From Phlebotomus papatasi (Eukaryota; Arthropoda; Insecta; Diptera; Psychodidae): DNA of 64,000 nucleotides. The translations under genes were made by a program, and so were the position numbers. The stretch covers positions 100,068,627 through 100,132,626 of the forward strand of contig NC_077223.1 in the NCBI RefSeq assembly GCF_024763615.1, read 5' to 3'. Below are positions 9,379 to 19,339 of this stretch, piece by piece. How positions within the stretch are numbered: the first letter of the stretch is position 1; every line of letters begins with the position of its first letter. Below the pieces are notes generated by a model. It had not been told where the DNA came from and made no database searches. It saw only the letters and a list, made by a program, of their open reading frames with translations.

Positions 9379-10302
9379 ATGGCGCTGAGGAAAGCATTAT
9401 CACAAAATTTAGCAAATGTCACTAGCAACAATAATTTGAATTCAAATCGCAAGGAATTTGGAACGCAACCTAACATAATATTTATTTTTCCAAACAACGA
9501 AGGATCTATTTTGAAGGCCGAGAAACACGAACTTGTGAAAATAAGTGAAGTTTTCGAAAAGCAGTTTTCTAGCGGATTTTCTGATGGAAATAAAAATGAG
9601 CAAATAGCCATTGCAGACATAACATTTGATACATTTAATAGTATGCTCAATTTTATATATAATGGCCATATTGATATCTACGAAGGAAATTATCTGGAAG
9701 TTCTCTATGCTGCTAAGAAATACTTTATTTTTGAACTAATCCACAAGGTTATGGACTTCATTCTGGGCTTCATGAATCGGGATAACTTGACCGATCATTA
9801 TGAATTTATTGAAAATTTTGGTCTTAAAGCCGTAAATGAAAAAATGTGGGAAATTTGTGTAGAAAATCCCCTAATTGTTATAAAAAATCTAAATGACTCA
9901 AAGCCTCACAAACGCATCTTGAAGATGATTCTTAAATCACCGTACCTTGCTTGTTCAGAATATGAGCTGTATAGAGCCATTATGCAGATGATGACAAAGA
10001 AATGTAAATCCGAAAAAAAATTTTCAGAAAAAATTAGACAGGAATTAGGAAATTTGATCTACTTTATTAGATTTCCTGTAATGTCAGTTGATGAGTTGAT
10101 TTCAAGTGCTAAACCTCCATGTCCTTTGAAAGAAAAGGAAATAGTGGATTTTCTTTTGTGGTCTAAGGAAAAAATTTTCACAGAAACTTTACTACATTTT
10201 TCAACGAGTAAAAGGATTAGTCCGCCAGTGCACAATTCATCACACAATTCAAGGATATCACAGCCAGCACCAAGCCAGCACCCAGTTCGCAATCGTTATT
10301 AA
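9379..10302 (+). CDS. BTB/POZ-BACK domain protein
   Basis: The 307-residue protein has an N-terminal linker, a BTB domain at about residues 31-130 and a BACK domain at about 135-240. In the BTB part, the AEKHELVKISEVFEKQF segment corresponds to the usual AHKxVLxxxSxxFxxMF, and FDTFNSMLNFIYNGHIDI and VLYAAKKYFI fit the conserved Y-x-Y and AAxKY motifs. The BACK-like part includes ENFGLKAVNEKMWEIC and later SEYELYRAIMQM. The C-terminal tail (about 60 residues) is Ser/Pro/Asn-rich, and no Kelch, MATH or PHR domain follows. Such proteins usually act as dimeric adaptors for Cullin-3 ubiquitin ligases, but no partner or substrate can be inferred here. The coding part is uninterrupted and the start has a plausible context (CAGTATGGC). 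AATAAA signals occur at the stop. An intronless retrocopy is an alternative. Confidence 0.8.
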   Translation: MALRKALSQNLANVTSNNNLNSNRKEFGTQPNIIFIFPNNEGSILKAEKHELVKISEVFEKQFSSGFSDGNKNEQIAIADITFDTFNSMLNFIYNGHIDIYEGNYLEVLYAAKKYFIFELIHKVMDFILGFMNRDNLTDHYEFIENFGLKAVNEKMWEICVENPLIVIKNLNDSKPHKRILKMILKSPYLACSEYELYRAIMQMMTKKCKSEKKFSEKIRQELGNLIYFIRFPVMSVDELISSAKPPCPLKEKEIVDFLLWSKEKIFTETLLHFSTSKRISPPVHNSSHNSRISQPAPSQHPVRNRY

Positions 10303-10315
10303 ATAAAACAATAAA
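10302..10315 (+). terminator. Polyadenylation signals of the BTB gene
   Basis: AATAAA occurs at 10302-10307, overlapping the TAA stop, and again at 10310-10315. Such closeness would give a very short 3' untranslated region unless cleavage occurs further down, where the sequence becomes AT-rich. Confidence 0.45.
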
Positions 10316-10567
10316 AATTAATTAAAATTTTAATGTTTCAAAAGAAGAAATATACTCTATCGCTATTTAGCAATGATTTTCATTTTATGTTAATAGATGA
10401 CCAACCATTTTTTGTAAACACTTAAAACACTTGACTCTGTAGCTTCGAAAATACTTTGAATATGGGTTTCCGTAATTTTTGTGATATATTCTTTGATTAT
10501 TTGATTATTCATTTGTCAATTTAAGCAATAAAAAAAATTGATTGACATTGTAATTCAGGCTACCCCC

Positions 10568-11634
10568 TTAACTCTTTAAAGACGAGACAATTTTTACGGA
10601 CTGCAAATAAACAATAAAAATTAAACTGAGAAACATAATCAATGATAAGTCTTACATCTAACCTTGGAAAGTCCAATAGAATCTGATGCGGTGTATTTTG
10701 TGCTTCTATGGACGATATTGCAGGGGGACTGACATTAGCTCTGAAAAATGCGACCGGTTTTAGTGTAAATTTTTCCCTGTTTTCGTACACATTTCACGAG
10801 ATATCTCCGAAAGTACGTAGGTTGCCAATTTGGGGTATTCGGTTGCCCATTCCACATTAAATTAGCCTTTAGATTGTATTTGTATTTTTTGCTAATTCAT
10901 TCCAAAATGACAGAAAACACCGTATAAACTCCAAAGTTTTTTCGGCTCGCTAGAAACATGTAGGAAATATAGGAAACGTCATGCCCCTGAACGATAGGGA
11001 CAAAAATAGCCAAAAAATTTAAGTAATCTTTCTGACAATACCAATGAATAATATTTTTCGCTTTAATGAAAAATATTACGTATGAGTATTGTAGTTTTTA
11101 TTGCCAAAAGGGTTTTGCTTAAAAAAAATTGGAAGTATATAAAATAAATAAAATCAATTATGAATTTGAGAATTTAAAAATTCACCCATTTTATATTAAA
11201 TATTTACTGCACTTGAGAGATATCCGAAAAAGTTAAAATAACATTCCGGAAATGTTTATTTTACCCTGCAGTATTGATCCGAAATCGGTGTAAATATTAT
11301 GCTTTTTAGGTGTATTGGGGGTTAAAGTTACCCTTTTTCATGTTAATTTTACCCTTAATAGGGTGTAAAATTAGCATTAAAAAATATTAATATATTTTTA
11401 CACCTAAAAAGTATTAAAGTTATGAAAAAAAAAGTTAATCGCATTCACATTTTTTTCTCAATGTACATAGCAAATAGCTAGAGACTATAATTAAGAAAAA
11501 TATTCTAAATTCCTTCAACCTTCTACTTTACAATTATGTTACAGACGCATAAGAAAAAAAATAACTTTTGGTAATCAGGAAAAATTATTATCTTTATGGG
11601 ACACCGGTGTTCTAATCGTGCTTAAAGGGTTAAA
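10568..11634. mobile_element. TTAA-flanked piggyBac-like non-autonomous element, long copy
   Basis: The left end TTAACTCTTTAAAGACGAGACA and the right end (TCGTGCTTAAAGGGTTAA) match the two ends of the shorter copy at 61737-62260, including internal landmarks such as CGGACTG and GACACCGGTGTTC. TTAA target duplications and ends starting CCC are typical of the piggyBac superfamily. Compared with the short copy it has about 0.27 kb extra near 10720-10990 and a nested 258-bp element at 11208-11465. No transposase is encoded. Confidence 0.7.
11208..11465 (-). mobile_element. TA-flanked CACTGAGA element (family H), nested copy
   Basis: It matches 50045-50301 and 55876-56132 in reverse orientation over the full length (about 257 bp), with landmarks such as TCCGAAAAAGTTAAAATAAC, CTGCAGTATTGATCCGAAA and TTTTTACACCTAAAAAG. 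The related copy at 61737-62260 keeps the empty site: ATTTACTACATATC there corresponds to ATTTACTG[element]TACATAGC here. TA is thus the duplicated target (one side mutated to TG), which points to the Tc1/mariner superfamily. Confidence 0.85.
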
Positions 11635-11709
11635 GAACTTCACGATTTTAAAAGGAAGATAATTATCTTAAAACTTTTTTTTACTTCTCGAGCTCCACGG
11701 AGAGAGCAG

Positions 11710-12080
11710 TTCTTGTGACATTCTACGTTTCCCTTACATGAACAGGAAGAGCACTTGGTAAGATTGGTTCATGAAATGAAGAACAATCGCCATCCTGTTG
11801 AGGCGGATTAGCTGTCCATATTTACAGCCAAGTTGTCCAAATTAATAACTAAGTTGTCCAAAATAAGAGTCAAATTCACCTCTACATATCAATTCATTTT
11901 TAAACGTATTAAGATTAATTTTGGTAAAATCAAAGACAATAAACCCTTGCCAAGTATCTAAGCAAACCTTCTGAAAAGAGAGTAACTAAAGAAGTCAATT
12001 AGTATTGAAAGTATCGCACTTCAAACTTGGAACATCGGTCCTTATAAGCAGACTGTCCAAAATTATGAGCCTTTACCCTA
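11710..12080 (-). mobile_element. Truncated copy of the TTTGGACA element
   Basis: In reverse orientation this matches the first 370 bp or so of the elements at 4975 and 47718, ending in ...GAGCCTTTACCCTA at 12080. The words TGTCCAAAATTATGAG, TTGTCCAAAATAAG and TTGTCCAAATTAATAAC are present. The other end is missing; homology begins abruptly at about 11710. Confidence 0.8.
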
Positions 12081-12159
12081 TCTGAAATTTCCATTTGAGA
12101 GCCCTACGAACTTATGCAATCATCAAATACGTTCCCTTGATTTTTTCACCCCATGATTG

Positions 12160-12310
12160 TTCATCTGTTCGTCTGTCCGTCTATTCGTTTGTCCATCCGG
12201 ATGTCGCCAGCTCTAGAGGCCAAACGGTTAGAGATAGCGACATGAGACCTAAGGAGGACCCCCCTCCATAAGTCGACCCAAAGATCTTTAATTTGCCCCT
12301 CGCCAACACA
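12160..12310 (-). repeat. Dispersed repeat related to 26880-27180
   Basis: The segment CTCTAGAGGCCAAACGGTTA followed by GAGATAGCGAC and GGAGGACCCCCC is, in reverse complement, similar to two units near 26884 and 27109 (GGGGGTC...GAAGACCG...ATATC...GCCGTTTGG). Family and function are unknown. Confidence 0.5.
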
Positions 12311-14100
12311 TTGTAATACTTTTTCGTATTTTCACATACGAAATGGATAAGCTTAATTAGAAAATTTGAAAAGCAACTAGTCTTCTTGGTGATGATAATG
12401 ATTTAATGGTCACTATGATGCAGACCTTATCAACAGTCTAGATGATTTGTATGGTAATTGCATTTAATACGGATTTTTCCATTTGACATTGAGTGTTAAT
12501 TTTGAGCTGGATTAAAAAGATCTTTTACGCGGGAGAAAGTTTGATGGTGAATGAGAATTTCAATTGAAAGGAAATTAACATTTGTTAAATGTCTGAGAGA
12601 TTGGGAAAATGTGCACCATTGTGAATTTCGGATGAAATAAAAATGGGATGAGAAGGGATACAATAAGAGGGAAAATCCAATGAAAATAGCACTTGAGAGT
12701 GTAATTATTTTTTCTTTCAAATGGAAATGCTATTGCATATCTCGATGGTTGGGTAGAATTGTTGATAAAAGTACTTCTTTCACTTCTGTGTCTCATTTTC
12801 TGTTGAACAATTGCAATATATGGCATTTCATCTCACTCTAAGTTTTGTATATCCAACGATGTAAATGCCAGTGTTAATCAATTTCTAGATGGGGTAATAA
12901 TTTTATTTGGACAATTTTGGAGCTTTTCATGATGCGAGCAAAAGTTGGGAAAATGTCTCTTCTTCATTCCCATTGTCTGAATGAAAATTTCGTGTTGGAA
13001 TTTATTTCAAAATTTTCACTTCAAGTGATGAAGTCAATAATTGCGATGTGAGTTGAATGGGGTAAAATGTTGAGATTTTCACAATTTGAGTTTCAAATGA
13101 CGTCGTGAATGAGTTTTTGAAAGGGGTTTTCGGGGAGGGTGAAAATTTCGCAATGAACATTTGTAAAATGTGAAGTTTTGTGCAAACATTTCATTGAAAT
13201 AATATTAATTAAACTGGAAGGAATATTAATTTACGACGAGAATGTAATCTCCACAATAAAATTTTCTCCTTCTGTGATTTCTGCCCCTTTTTCGCCGAAG
13301 CACCTTTGGCATAAAACGGAAAAACTCTACACCCAAGTGGAAAAACTGAGGGAAAGAGTTTTGTGGGGACTTTTGGATGAAAATTAAATTAAATGTCTTC
13401 ATCTGCCATATTGTAATATTGTTGTTGAGGATTTTTGGTGCAAAATTTCTTGTATCATTTGTTGGTGTTGCAAGTAAAAACTTTTGGTTTTTCCTTTAGT
13501 ACAAACTCACACAAAATACAATACAAGGGAAAATTGTACAATGGCAAAATGAAGATTTATGGTGGGTGGCCAAGCACAAAGGAAAACTCCTTCGACCAGC
13601 ATTTTTCCTTGAGATTTTTTTTTGTTGCTCCTTAGTCCCATCCACCCATCTTTCACCCCCTGTGGGCGCATTTTTCTCCTTTTTTTTCCTGCACTCCTCT
13701 GTAATGAAAACTTTGTTTTCTTTTCCATGCCACAACTGCAACATTTTCCACTCTTCCTGCATTTTTCCTCTCAAGAGTCTGTGGTTTTGCTTTCAGCTGT
13801 TATTCCTTCACATCCGGACCAAAATTTAAGGTATGGCCTTCCCTTGCCTCAGCAAAATGAGAAGGGGAGTGAATAAAAAGTGAGACAAGCTTAATAAATG
13901 AAAATTAATGAAATTTTATTTCCCTTTTCCTTTTCCCAGGGAGGCAAGCATAAAGATTTCCCATCTTATTTCATGGTAAAAATTTGTCTAAAAATACATA
14001 TCTTACCTCTGTTGCAGAGAAAGAATTACAAATTGCTATTAACCCTATACAGCCCAATGGATCCTCAGGTGTACTATCAGAAAACTTAGATTTCCTTAGA
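12311..14100. other. No gene seen
   Basis: Mostly unique-looking AT-rich sequence. Short open frames on both strands around 13490-13880 coincide with a pyrimidine-rich stretch (TTTTTTTCCTGCACTCC and similar) and overlap each other in different frames. None has a recognisable domain or codon pattern. No clear repeat boundaries were found. Confidence 0.5.
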
Positions 14101-14539
14101 TAGGGGGGACCAGGGCAGAATCAGTCAGGGGTAGAATAATGGGTTGTTATGGTTTACCTTAGAAAAATACTAACTACAATTTATTTAAAGTGAGAGAAAG
14201 TGCCCAACCCATGCTTTTCACGGTCCCAAGCCTTATAATGACTAATTTTTTCTCATGTTACTGAATAAATGTGACTCAGCAATATATTTTAAAAACAGGA
14301 CGCTTTTACTTAAACTTTTACCTAAGTTTTTGAAGGGTGCAATGAGTCATATTTACTGTAAAACATAGGAAAAATTTAGTCATTAGAAACTTGCGACCGT
14401 GCAAAGCATGGGCATTTTCCCCTATGTGACTCCCTTCCATTCATTGAAGTATTTATAACTCTGCTTCAATCATATTTGTCATAAAATATAGGCAATGAGA
14501 AATTTCATTTGCTGACTAATTCTGCCTCGATCTCCCCTA
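14101..14539. mobile_element. TA-flanked TAGGG element, GGGCAGAATCAGTCA family
   Basis: The left end reads TAGGGGGGACCAGGGCAGAA and the right end in reverse complement TAGGGGAGATCGAGGCAGAA, both followed by T(C/T)AGTCAG. On the left a second word begins 16 bp after the first (GGGCAGAATCAGTCAG then GGGTAGAATAATGG). Length is 439 bp. Related to 54023-54771, which has AATTAGTCA. Confidence 0.8.
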
Positions 14540-14696
14540 ATAAAGTTTTCATTAATTTAAAATTACTATGATACACTTAAGTTCTACTAACATGTCTCCT
14601 GAAAGCAAATGGAATAAATGCTGTTATATGTTAATTTAAACGGTAGAAATATTTTTTGTGAGTACCTTAAAACGTGGTCCTCAAAGAATTAACCCT

Positions 14697-14944
14697 TTAA
14701 CTCTTTCCGGACCGCAGCACATGCTGCAATCCAATTTCACCATTTTTTAATTAAAAATATCTAAGCTCAGGAATTAATTGAGGTCCTACAAAAAATATCT
14801 TACATTTGGACATCCTTATAGTTTGTAATCATCCACAAGAATAGGATTTTTTTCAGTTCTGAATAATTAAAAAACATTGTTTTTCACAGAACATTCATAT
14901 GCTGCTTTGGGTACTCAGAGTCCCAAAGGAGACGAAAGAGTTAA
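14697..14944. mobile_element. TTAA-flanked CTCTTTC element
   Basis: TTAA flanks the ends CTCTTTCCGGACCGCAGC and, in reverse complement, CTCTTTCGTCTCC. Most of it (14697-14900) is repeated in reverse orientation at 62587-62802, including CAGCACATGCTGC-type ends and ATTAATTGAGGTCCTAC. Length is 248 bp. TTAA flanks suggest a piggyBac-type origin, but the ends do not begin CCC, so the assignment is tentative. Confidence 0.65.
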
Positions 14945-15037
14945 GAACAATAGGGATACCTATGTGCCATTTTCTTTCCTACGGCTTTCTAAAGTTATGT
15001 TATGCTCTAAGGGGCGGTAGGAGGAATATCACGGGAA

Positions 15038-15532
15038 ATGTCAGAGAGAACTCTCTCTTACCTGCAGGAGAGATTGCGTGCCGCTATTGCTGACGGCATG
15101 AGCCCAAGATTTGCAGGGGTCAGATGGAATGCCGGGGTGCTTCGCATAGTTTGTTATGACGAGCCATCGCGTGCATGGCTGGTCAGGGAAATGCGAGACA
15201 TTCCGCAGACTTCGGACACCAACCTCAGGCTTATTAGCATGGGGGAGCTGAGACGGACGAAGGGAACTCTATTCGTCCCAGGCATTGTGGAAGATCCGAA
15301 GATTGTGATCTCCCAAATCGGCGGACAGAACCGCCATCTTGCTACATCAGGATGGCAGATATATCACGCCGAGAGACAGGAGAGTGGTCAGCTGCTGCAC
15401 CTGGGCCTTGACAGGGCATCCGCTGACATCCTCCGTAAGGAAAATGGCCGAATCTTCTATGGATTCGGCACCTTGCGGATGAGACTCGGCGCGGGCTCGG
15501 GAGGGGATCAGGATGCGGCTGCAGAAGATTAG
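15038..15532 (+). CDS. ORF1 C-terminal remnant of the LOA-like element
   Basis: The 164-residue frame resembles the DUF4780-type domain seen in ORF1 products and related proteins of arthropod non-LTR elements: RFAGVRWNAGVLRIVCYDE, then GWQIYHAER, then HLGLDRASADIL and GRIFYGFGTLRMRL. This domain is thought to help bind nucleic acid. The N-terminal part, and any zinc knuckles upstream, are missing because of 5' truncation. The first ATG (15038) is probably an internal Met; an in-frame stop is 30 bp upstream, in what is likely flanking DNA. The frame overlaps ORF2 by 20 nt in a different frame. The domain name is from memory of the pattern and needs a profile search. Confidence 0.65.
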   Translation: MSERTLSYLQERLRAAIADGMSPRFAGVRWNAGVLRIVCYDEPSRAWLVREMRDIPQTSDTNLRLISMGELRRTKGTLFVPGIVEDPKIVISQIGGQNRHLATSGWQIYHAERQESGQLLHLGLDRASADILRKENGRIFYGFGTLRMRLGAGSGGDQDAAAED

Positions 15533-18500
15533 ATGCATCCAAGCAAACCTGCATCACTGCCGCGCAGCCATGCATTGCATGGATGAAAAGCTGGCGGTGA
15601 TGCAGGGCTGCATTGGATTGATCCAGGAACCCTGGATAGTTCACAAAAAGATCAGAGGCATTAGCCTACTGCGCGGTAAGCTGTTCTACAGCCACCGTGA
15701 AAACGAAAAGACAAGAGCCTGCATCTATGTATCTAATGATATTAGTGCCATGTTCTTGCCACAATTTTCTACGGGGGATCTAGTAGCGGTGAGGGTGGAG
15801 GTTGACACCACACAAGGTAGGAGGGGAATGGTGTTTGCCTCAGCTTACATGCCGTATGACTCGACCGACCCGCCGCCATCTTCTGAGCTGGCGGGTCTGG
15901 TCGAGGCTTGTCAACGGAACTCCTGGGAGCTCATCATCGGTGCAGATGCCAATGCGCATCACACGGCGTGGGGCAGCAGTGGAATCAACAGACGGGGTGA
16001 GTCACTTTTAGATTTTATATGTACTAACAATCTAGATATACTTAATGTCGGAAACAAGCCTACCTTCTTCAATAGAAGCAGGAAGGAAGTTATTGACATA
16101 ACACTAGGTACTAGCTTGGCAGCCGAACTAACCAAAAGGTGGCACGTGTCGGATTGCCTCACCATGTCCGATCATGGTAGGATTTATTTCGACATTTCGG
16201 CTGAGACCGAAGGTTTAACACCTTACCGAAACCCACGTAAGACAGACTGGAATCTTTTCGAACGGTCATTTACACAGGGATGGGAGAACGATGTGGGTAT
16301 GCCGAGGGATGCAAAAGGCATTGATGAGGCGGTCGGTAAACTGAACTCATCTTTGCTGGCATCCTATGAAGCGGCTTGCCCACTGACTTTTGGTTTAAAG
16401 AAATCGAAGCGGAATACACTTCCAAAGGAGCTTAGTATTTTAAGACAAAGCACCAGGAAGTCTATTAACCGAGCCCGTAATACGATGCTGGATTGTGACT
16501 GGAATGAAGCAGCCGCACGTAAGAAGGCATACAAAAAACGTGTTAGAAAATGGAAAAGGGATAGTTGGAGGGATTTTTGTGGGGAAATCACGACCGTAAA
16601 TGAAGCGGCCAGGATTAAGAAAATCCTATCAAAAAATCCCTCCGAGCAAGTGGGAATGTTGCGGCTCCCCAGCGGCGGTTACACGACTACCGCGACAGAA
16701 GCTGCACACCTGCTGCTCGAGAAACACTTTCCGAATTGCTTAATCGGCGATCAACATTCGGAGACTGTCTGCTCTGATCCTTATAGGGGGAAGGGCAGTG
16801 ATTGGAGAAAGGCTGAAGAAATTGTCTCACTTGAGGGTGTGGAGTGGGCAGTGAGCACTTTCTCACCGTACAAAACGGCGGGTATGGACGGAATTATTCC
16901 GGCTATGCTGCAACATGTAGCTAAGCCGATTACCGCGTACCTTGTAAATATATTTAGAGCATGTCTCGCCATCGGTTACATACCACACGCCTGGAGGCAG
17001 ACACGTGTTGTTTTCATTCCGAAACCAGGGAAAAGCAATTATGATGACCCTAAGTCCTTCAGACCAATCAGTCTGACATCATTTTTGCTGAAAACCTTGG
17101 AAAAGTTATGTGACAGGTATATCAGAAGTCGGGTTCTTAGCAAGAACCGCCTGAGTCCTATGCAGCATGCCTATCAAAAGGGCAAGTCTACCGAATCGGC
17201 TCTCCATCAGTTGGTAAGCCGATTGGAGAAATCGATTAATGATAAGGAAATGGCACTCGTTGTCTTTTTGGATATAGAAGGAGCTTTTGACAAGGTTAAT
17301 TCTAACGTTCTCTTAAGGGCAATGAGGGACTTCGGTTTTGGCCATACCTTGGAGAAATTGATTACGAATTTGGTAAGACAACGGACCGTGGAGGTAAAGG
17401 TTGGCGGTGCCTGTCTAAAAGCGGCCGTCCGAAACGGCTGCCCGCAGGGTGGGGTACTGTCTCCCTTACTTTGGTCCGTTGTTGTCAACAGTCTACTGGT
17501 AGAGTTGAACGCGGCTGGCCTTTACTCACAAGGCTATGCCGACGACATCTGTATCATAGTGCGAGGCAAATTCCTGCCTACTCTGTGTGATTTAATGCAG
17601 AGAGCGTTAAGGATCGTGGAAAGATGGTGCATAGCTCGCGGACTAACCGTTAATCCCGGGAAGACCGCCCTAACTATCTTCACGAGAAGAAAGAAATTGG
17701 TTGGATTTAGAGCGCCCAAACTATTTGGGCAGGAAATCTCTCTCCACCAAGAAGTAAAATACCTTGGTGTTTTGCTTGATAAGAAACTTTCCTGGAAAAG
17801 TCATCTCGAAAGCCGTATTAGCGCGGCTATAAGATCCTTTTTCAGCTGTAGACGTCTTTTCGGCAGGACTTGGGGCCTTTCGCCGAAGGTCGTTCTATGG
17901 ATTTACAAAACTGTCGTGAGGCCGGTAGTCTCATATGGAGCCGTGATTTGGTGGCCGAGAGTCGAGTTTAAAAACTCGGCGCGGGCACTGCAACGGCTCC
18001 AGAGACTTGCCTGTGTGGCAGTTACAGGAGTTATCAGAACAGCGCCAACGTCTGCTCTGGAGGTAATGCTGAGCCTGCCACCACTTCCGCTCTTTATTAA
18101 GATGGAAGCGAGTTTGGCTGCTTTGAGGTTACGCTCGGCAGGAACTTGGAGGATCGGATGTCATCCGGCGGGACACGCGAGAATACTCGACGGACCTGTC
18201 AGGAGGCACCCTGATCTTTTGATGAGGGATGACTTTCAGTGCGAAAGTTTTCCCAGAACACGGATTAACTCTACGATACACACTAGGTCTGAGTGGAGCG
18301 ACCGCGAGGGGGAAATTATTGAACCTGGAGCGGTGGCATTATTCACAGACGGCTCTCGTGTGGAAGGCTCCTCAGGGGCCGGTTACCACTGTCCTGAGCT
18401 TCAGCTCAATGGATCGGTGCCTCTTGGCCGATACACAACTGTGTTTCAGGCCGAGGTTGCTGCCATAGTGTTTGGAGTGCGTAGGCTGATGGAGGCCGGC

Positions 18501-19175
18501 GTCGAAGGAAGGAAAATACAAATCTTCTCGGATAGCAAGGCCGCGATTCTTTCCATATCTGGTTGGAACACGCGGTCTGCTCTTGTCTCCGAATGCCAGG
18601 AGGTGTTGGAGGCGACCTCACAGATATGTGAGGTTGGACTACACTGGGTACCTGGACATAGTGGAATTGCAGGCAATGAGGAAGCAGACCGCCTCGCTGT
18701 TGCGGGAGCTAGGACAGCTTTCACTGGACCTGAACCAGTATTAGGGCTTTCCTCACAAGTGAGGAAGTCTATTATAAAAGAAGACATGTTAAAGGCCCAT
18801 CAAACGGACTGGACCGCGACAACTAATTGTCGTGTGTCCAGACTGTTCATGGCCAATATCGATAAAAAACGGACGGATTATGTTGTGGGTGGCAGCCGCT
18901 GGAGAGCCCGGCGGGCTGCCAACACTTTAACCGGCCATTGTTTAAAGAAACATCTGAATAAGATTGGCATCCAATGCGATCCAATGTGCAGAGGATGTAA
19001 TGAGACTGAAGAGACGGTCATACACCTTGTGTGTGACTGCCCCAGTTTGTGTAACTTGAGGCGGAAGCTGCTTGGTAAAGCGGTACTGCCTCAGAGTGAA
19101 TTACCAGGGATAAAGCCGGCCTGTTTGATGGAGTTCATCCGGAGATCGGGCTGGCTTGACACCCCCTGCCCTTAA
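15513..19175 (+). CDS. ORF2 polyprotein: endonuclease, reverse transcriptase, RNase H
   Basis: The 1220-residue frame is uninterrupted. An APE-type endonuclease occupies about residues 1-225, with QEPW (E39), GADANAHH (D145) and SDH (219-221). The reverse transcriptase runs from about 430 to 760: FRPISLTS, AYQKGKSTESAL, FLDIEGAFDKV, GCPQGGVLSPLLW, the YADD active site (675-678) and KYLGVLLDKKLSW. RNase H follows at about 940-1065, with all four catalytic acids visible: D946 (FTDGSR), E981 (QAEVAA), D1007 (SDSKAA) and D1059 (NEEADRLA). A cysteine-rich C terminus (CRGC...HLVCDCP) completes the usual layout. The enzyme nicks target DNA and copies its own RNA at the nick. EN-RT-RNH order places it in the I group; LOA clade is my best guess, with I, Outcast or R1 relatives not excluded. 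The start at 15513 lies before the ORF1 stop, as is common. Confidence 0.93.
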   Translation: MRLQKIRCIQANLHHCRAAMHCMDEKLAVMQGCIGLIQEPWIVHKKIRGISLLRGKLFYSHRENEKTRACIYVSNDISAMFLPQFSTGDLVAVRVEVDTTQGRRGMVFASAYMPYDSTDPPPSSELAGLVEACQRNSWELIIGADANAHHTAWGSSGINRRGESLLDFICTNNLDILNVGNKPTFFNRSRKEVIDITLGTSLAAELTKRWHVSDCLTMSDHGRIYFDISAETEGLTPYRNPRKTDWNLFERSFTQGWENDVGMPRDAKGIDEAVGKLNSSLLASYEAACPLTFGLKKSKRNTLPKELSILRQSTRKSINRARNTMLDCDWNEAAARKKAYKKRVRKWKRDSWRDFCGEITTVNEAARIKKILSKNPSEQVGMLRLPSGGYTTTATEAAHLLLEKHFPNCLIGDQHSETVCSDPYRGKGSDWRKAEEIVSLEGVEWAVSTFSPYKTAGMDGIIPAMLQHVAKPITAYLVNIFRACLAIGYIPHAWRQTRVVFIPKPGKSNYDDPKSFRPISLTSFLLKTLEKLCDRYIRSRVLSKNRLSPMQHAYQKGKSTESALHQLVSRLEKSINDKEMALVVFLDIEGAFDKVNSNVLLRAMRDFGFGHTLEKLITNLVRQRTVEVKVGGACLKAAVRNGCPQGGVLSPLLWSVVVNSLLVELNAAGLYSQGYADDICIIVRGKFLPTLCDLMQRALRIVERWCIARGLTVNPGKTALTIFTRRKKLVGFRAPKLFGQEISLHQEVKYLGVLLDKKLSWKSHLESRISAAIRSFFSCRRLFGRTWGLSPKVVLWIYKTVVRPVVSYGAVIWWPRVEFKNSARALQRLQRLACVAVTGVIRTAPTSALEVMLSLPPLPLFIKMEASLAALRLRSAGTWRIGCHPAGHARILDGPVRRHPDLLMRDDFQCESFPRTRINSTIHTRSEWSDREGEIIEPGAVALFTDGSRVEGSSGAGYHCPELQLNGSVPLGRYTTVFQAEVAAIVFGVRRLMEAGVEGRKIQIFSDSKAAILSISGWNTRSALVSECQEVLEATSQICEVGLHWVPGHSGIAGNEEADRLAVAGARTAFTGPEPVLGLSSQVRKSIIKEDMLKAHQTDWTATTNCRVSRLFMANIDKKRTDYVVGGSRWRARRAANTLTGHCLKKHLNKIGIQCDPMCRGCNETEETVIHLVCDCPSLCNLRRKLLGKAVLPQSELPGIKPACLMEFIRRSGWLDTPCP

Positions 19176-19298
19176 TAGTGGAAATTTTTCTAGGGGATGC
19201 ATAATGGGCCCAACACAGAGGCCTGGGTGCAGCGGTCACTTTTGACCGCCCCCTCTTCTAAATCTAAATCTAAATCTAAAGGAGTTAGAAAAAAATTT

Positions 19299-19339
19299 TT
19301 AACCCTTAATTTTTGACACTCTCGTCCTTAAAGGGTTAA
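19299..19339. repeat. Paired TTAA-CCCTT ends, 41 bp
   Basis: TTAACCCTTAATTTTTGACA is followed almost directly by CTCGTCCTTAAAGGGTTAA. These are the two ends of the piggyBac-like family (compare 61737 and 62260) with the interior missing. It sits just after the retrotransposon tail. Confidence 0.6.

Larger units (their letters stand above)
15010..19281 (+). mobile_element. 5'-truncated LOA/I-type non-LTR retrotransposon
   Basis: The element carries the end of ORF1, a full ORF2 and a short 3' untranslated region that ends in a tandem AAATCT tail (about 19257-19280), the sort of tail seen in I- and LOA-clade elements. The 5' boundary is approximate: an in-frame TAA lies just before the ORF1 remnant and homology to the host presumably resumes near 15010. 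It is clearly richer in G+C than its surroundings. No clean target duplication was found. With ORF2 uninterrupted, the insertion is probably recent, although 5' truncation makes this copy unable to start a full cycle. Confidence 0.85.

Noticed and set aside
13496..13876. Several overlapping frames on both strands
   Set aside because: They coincide with a pyrimidine-rich stretch low in stop codons, in four different frames, without domains.
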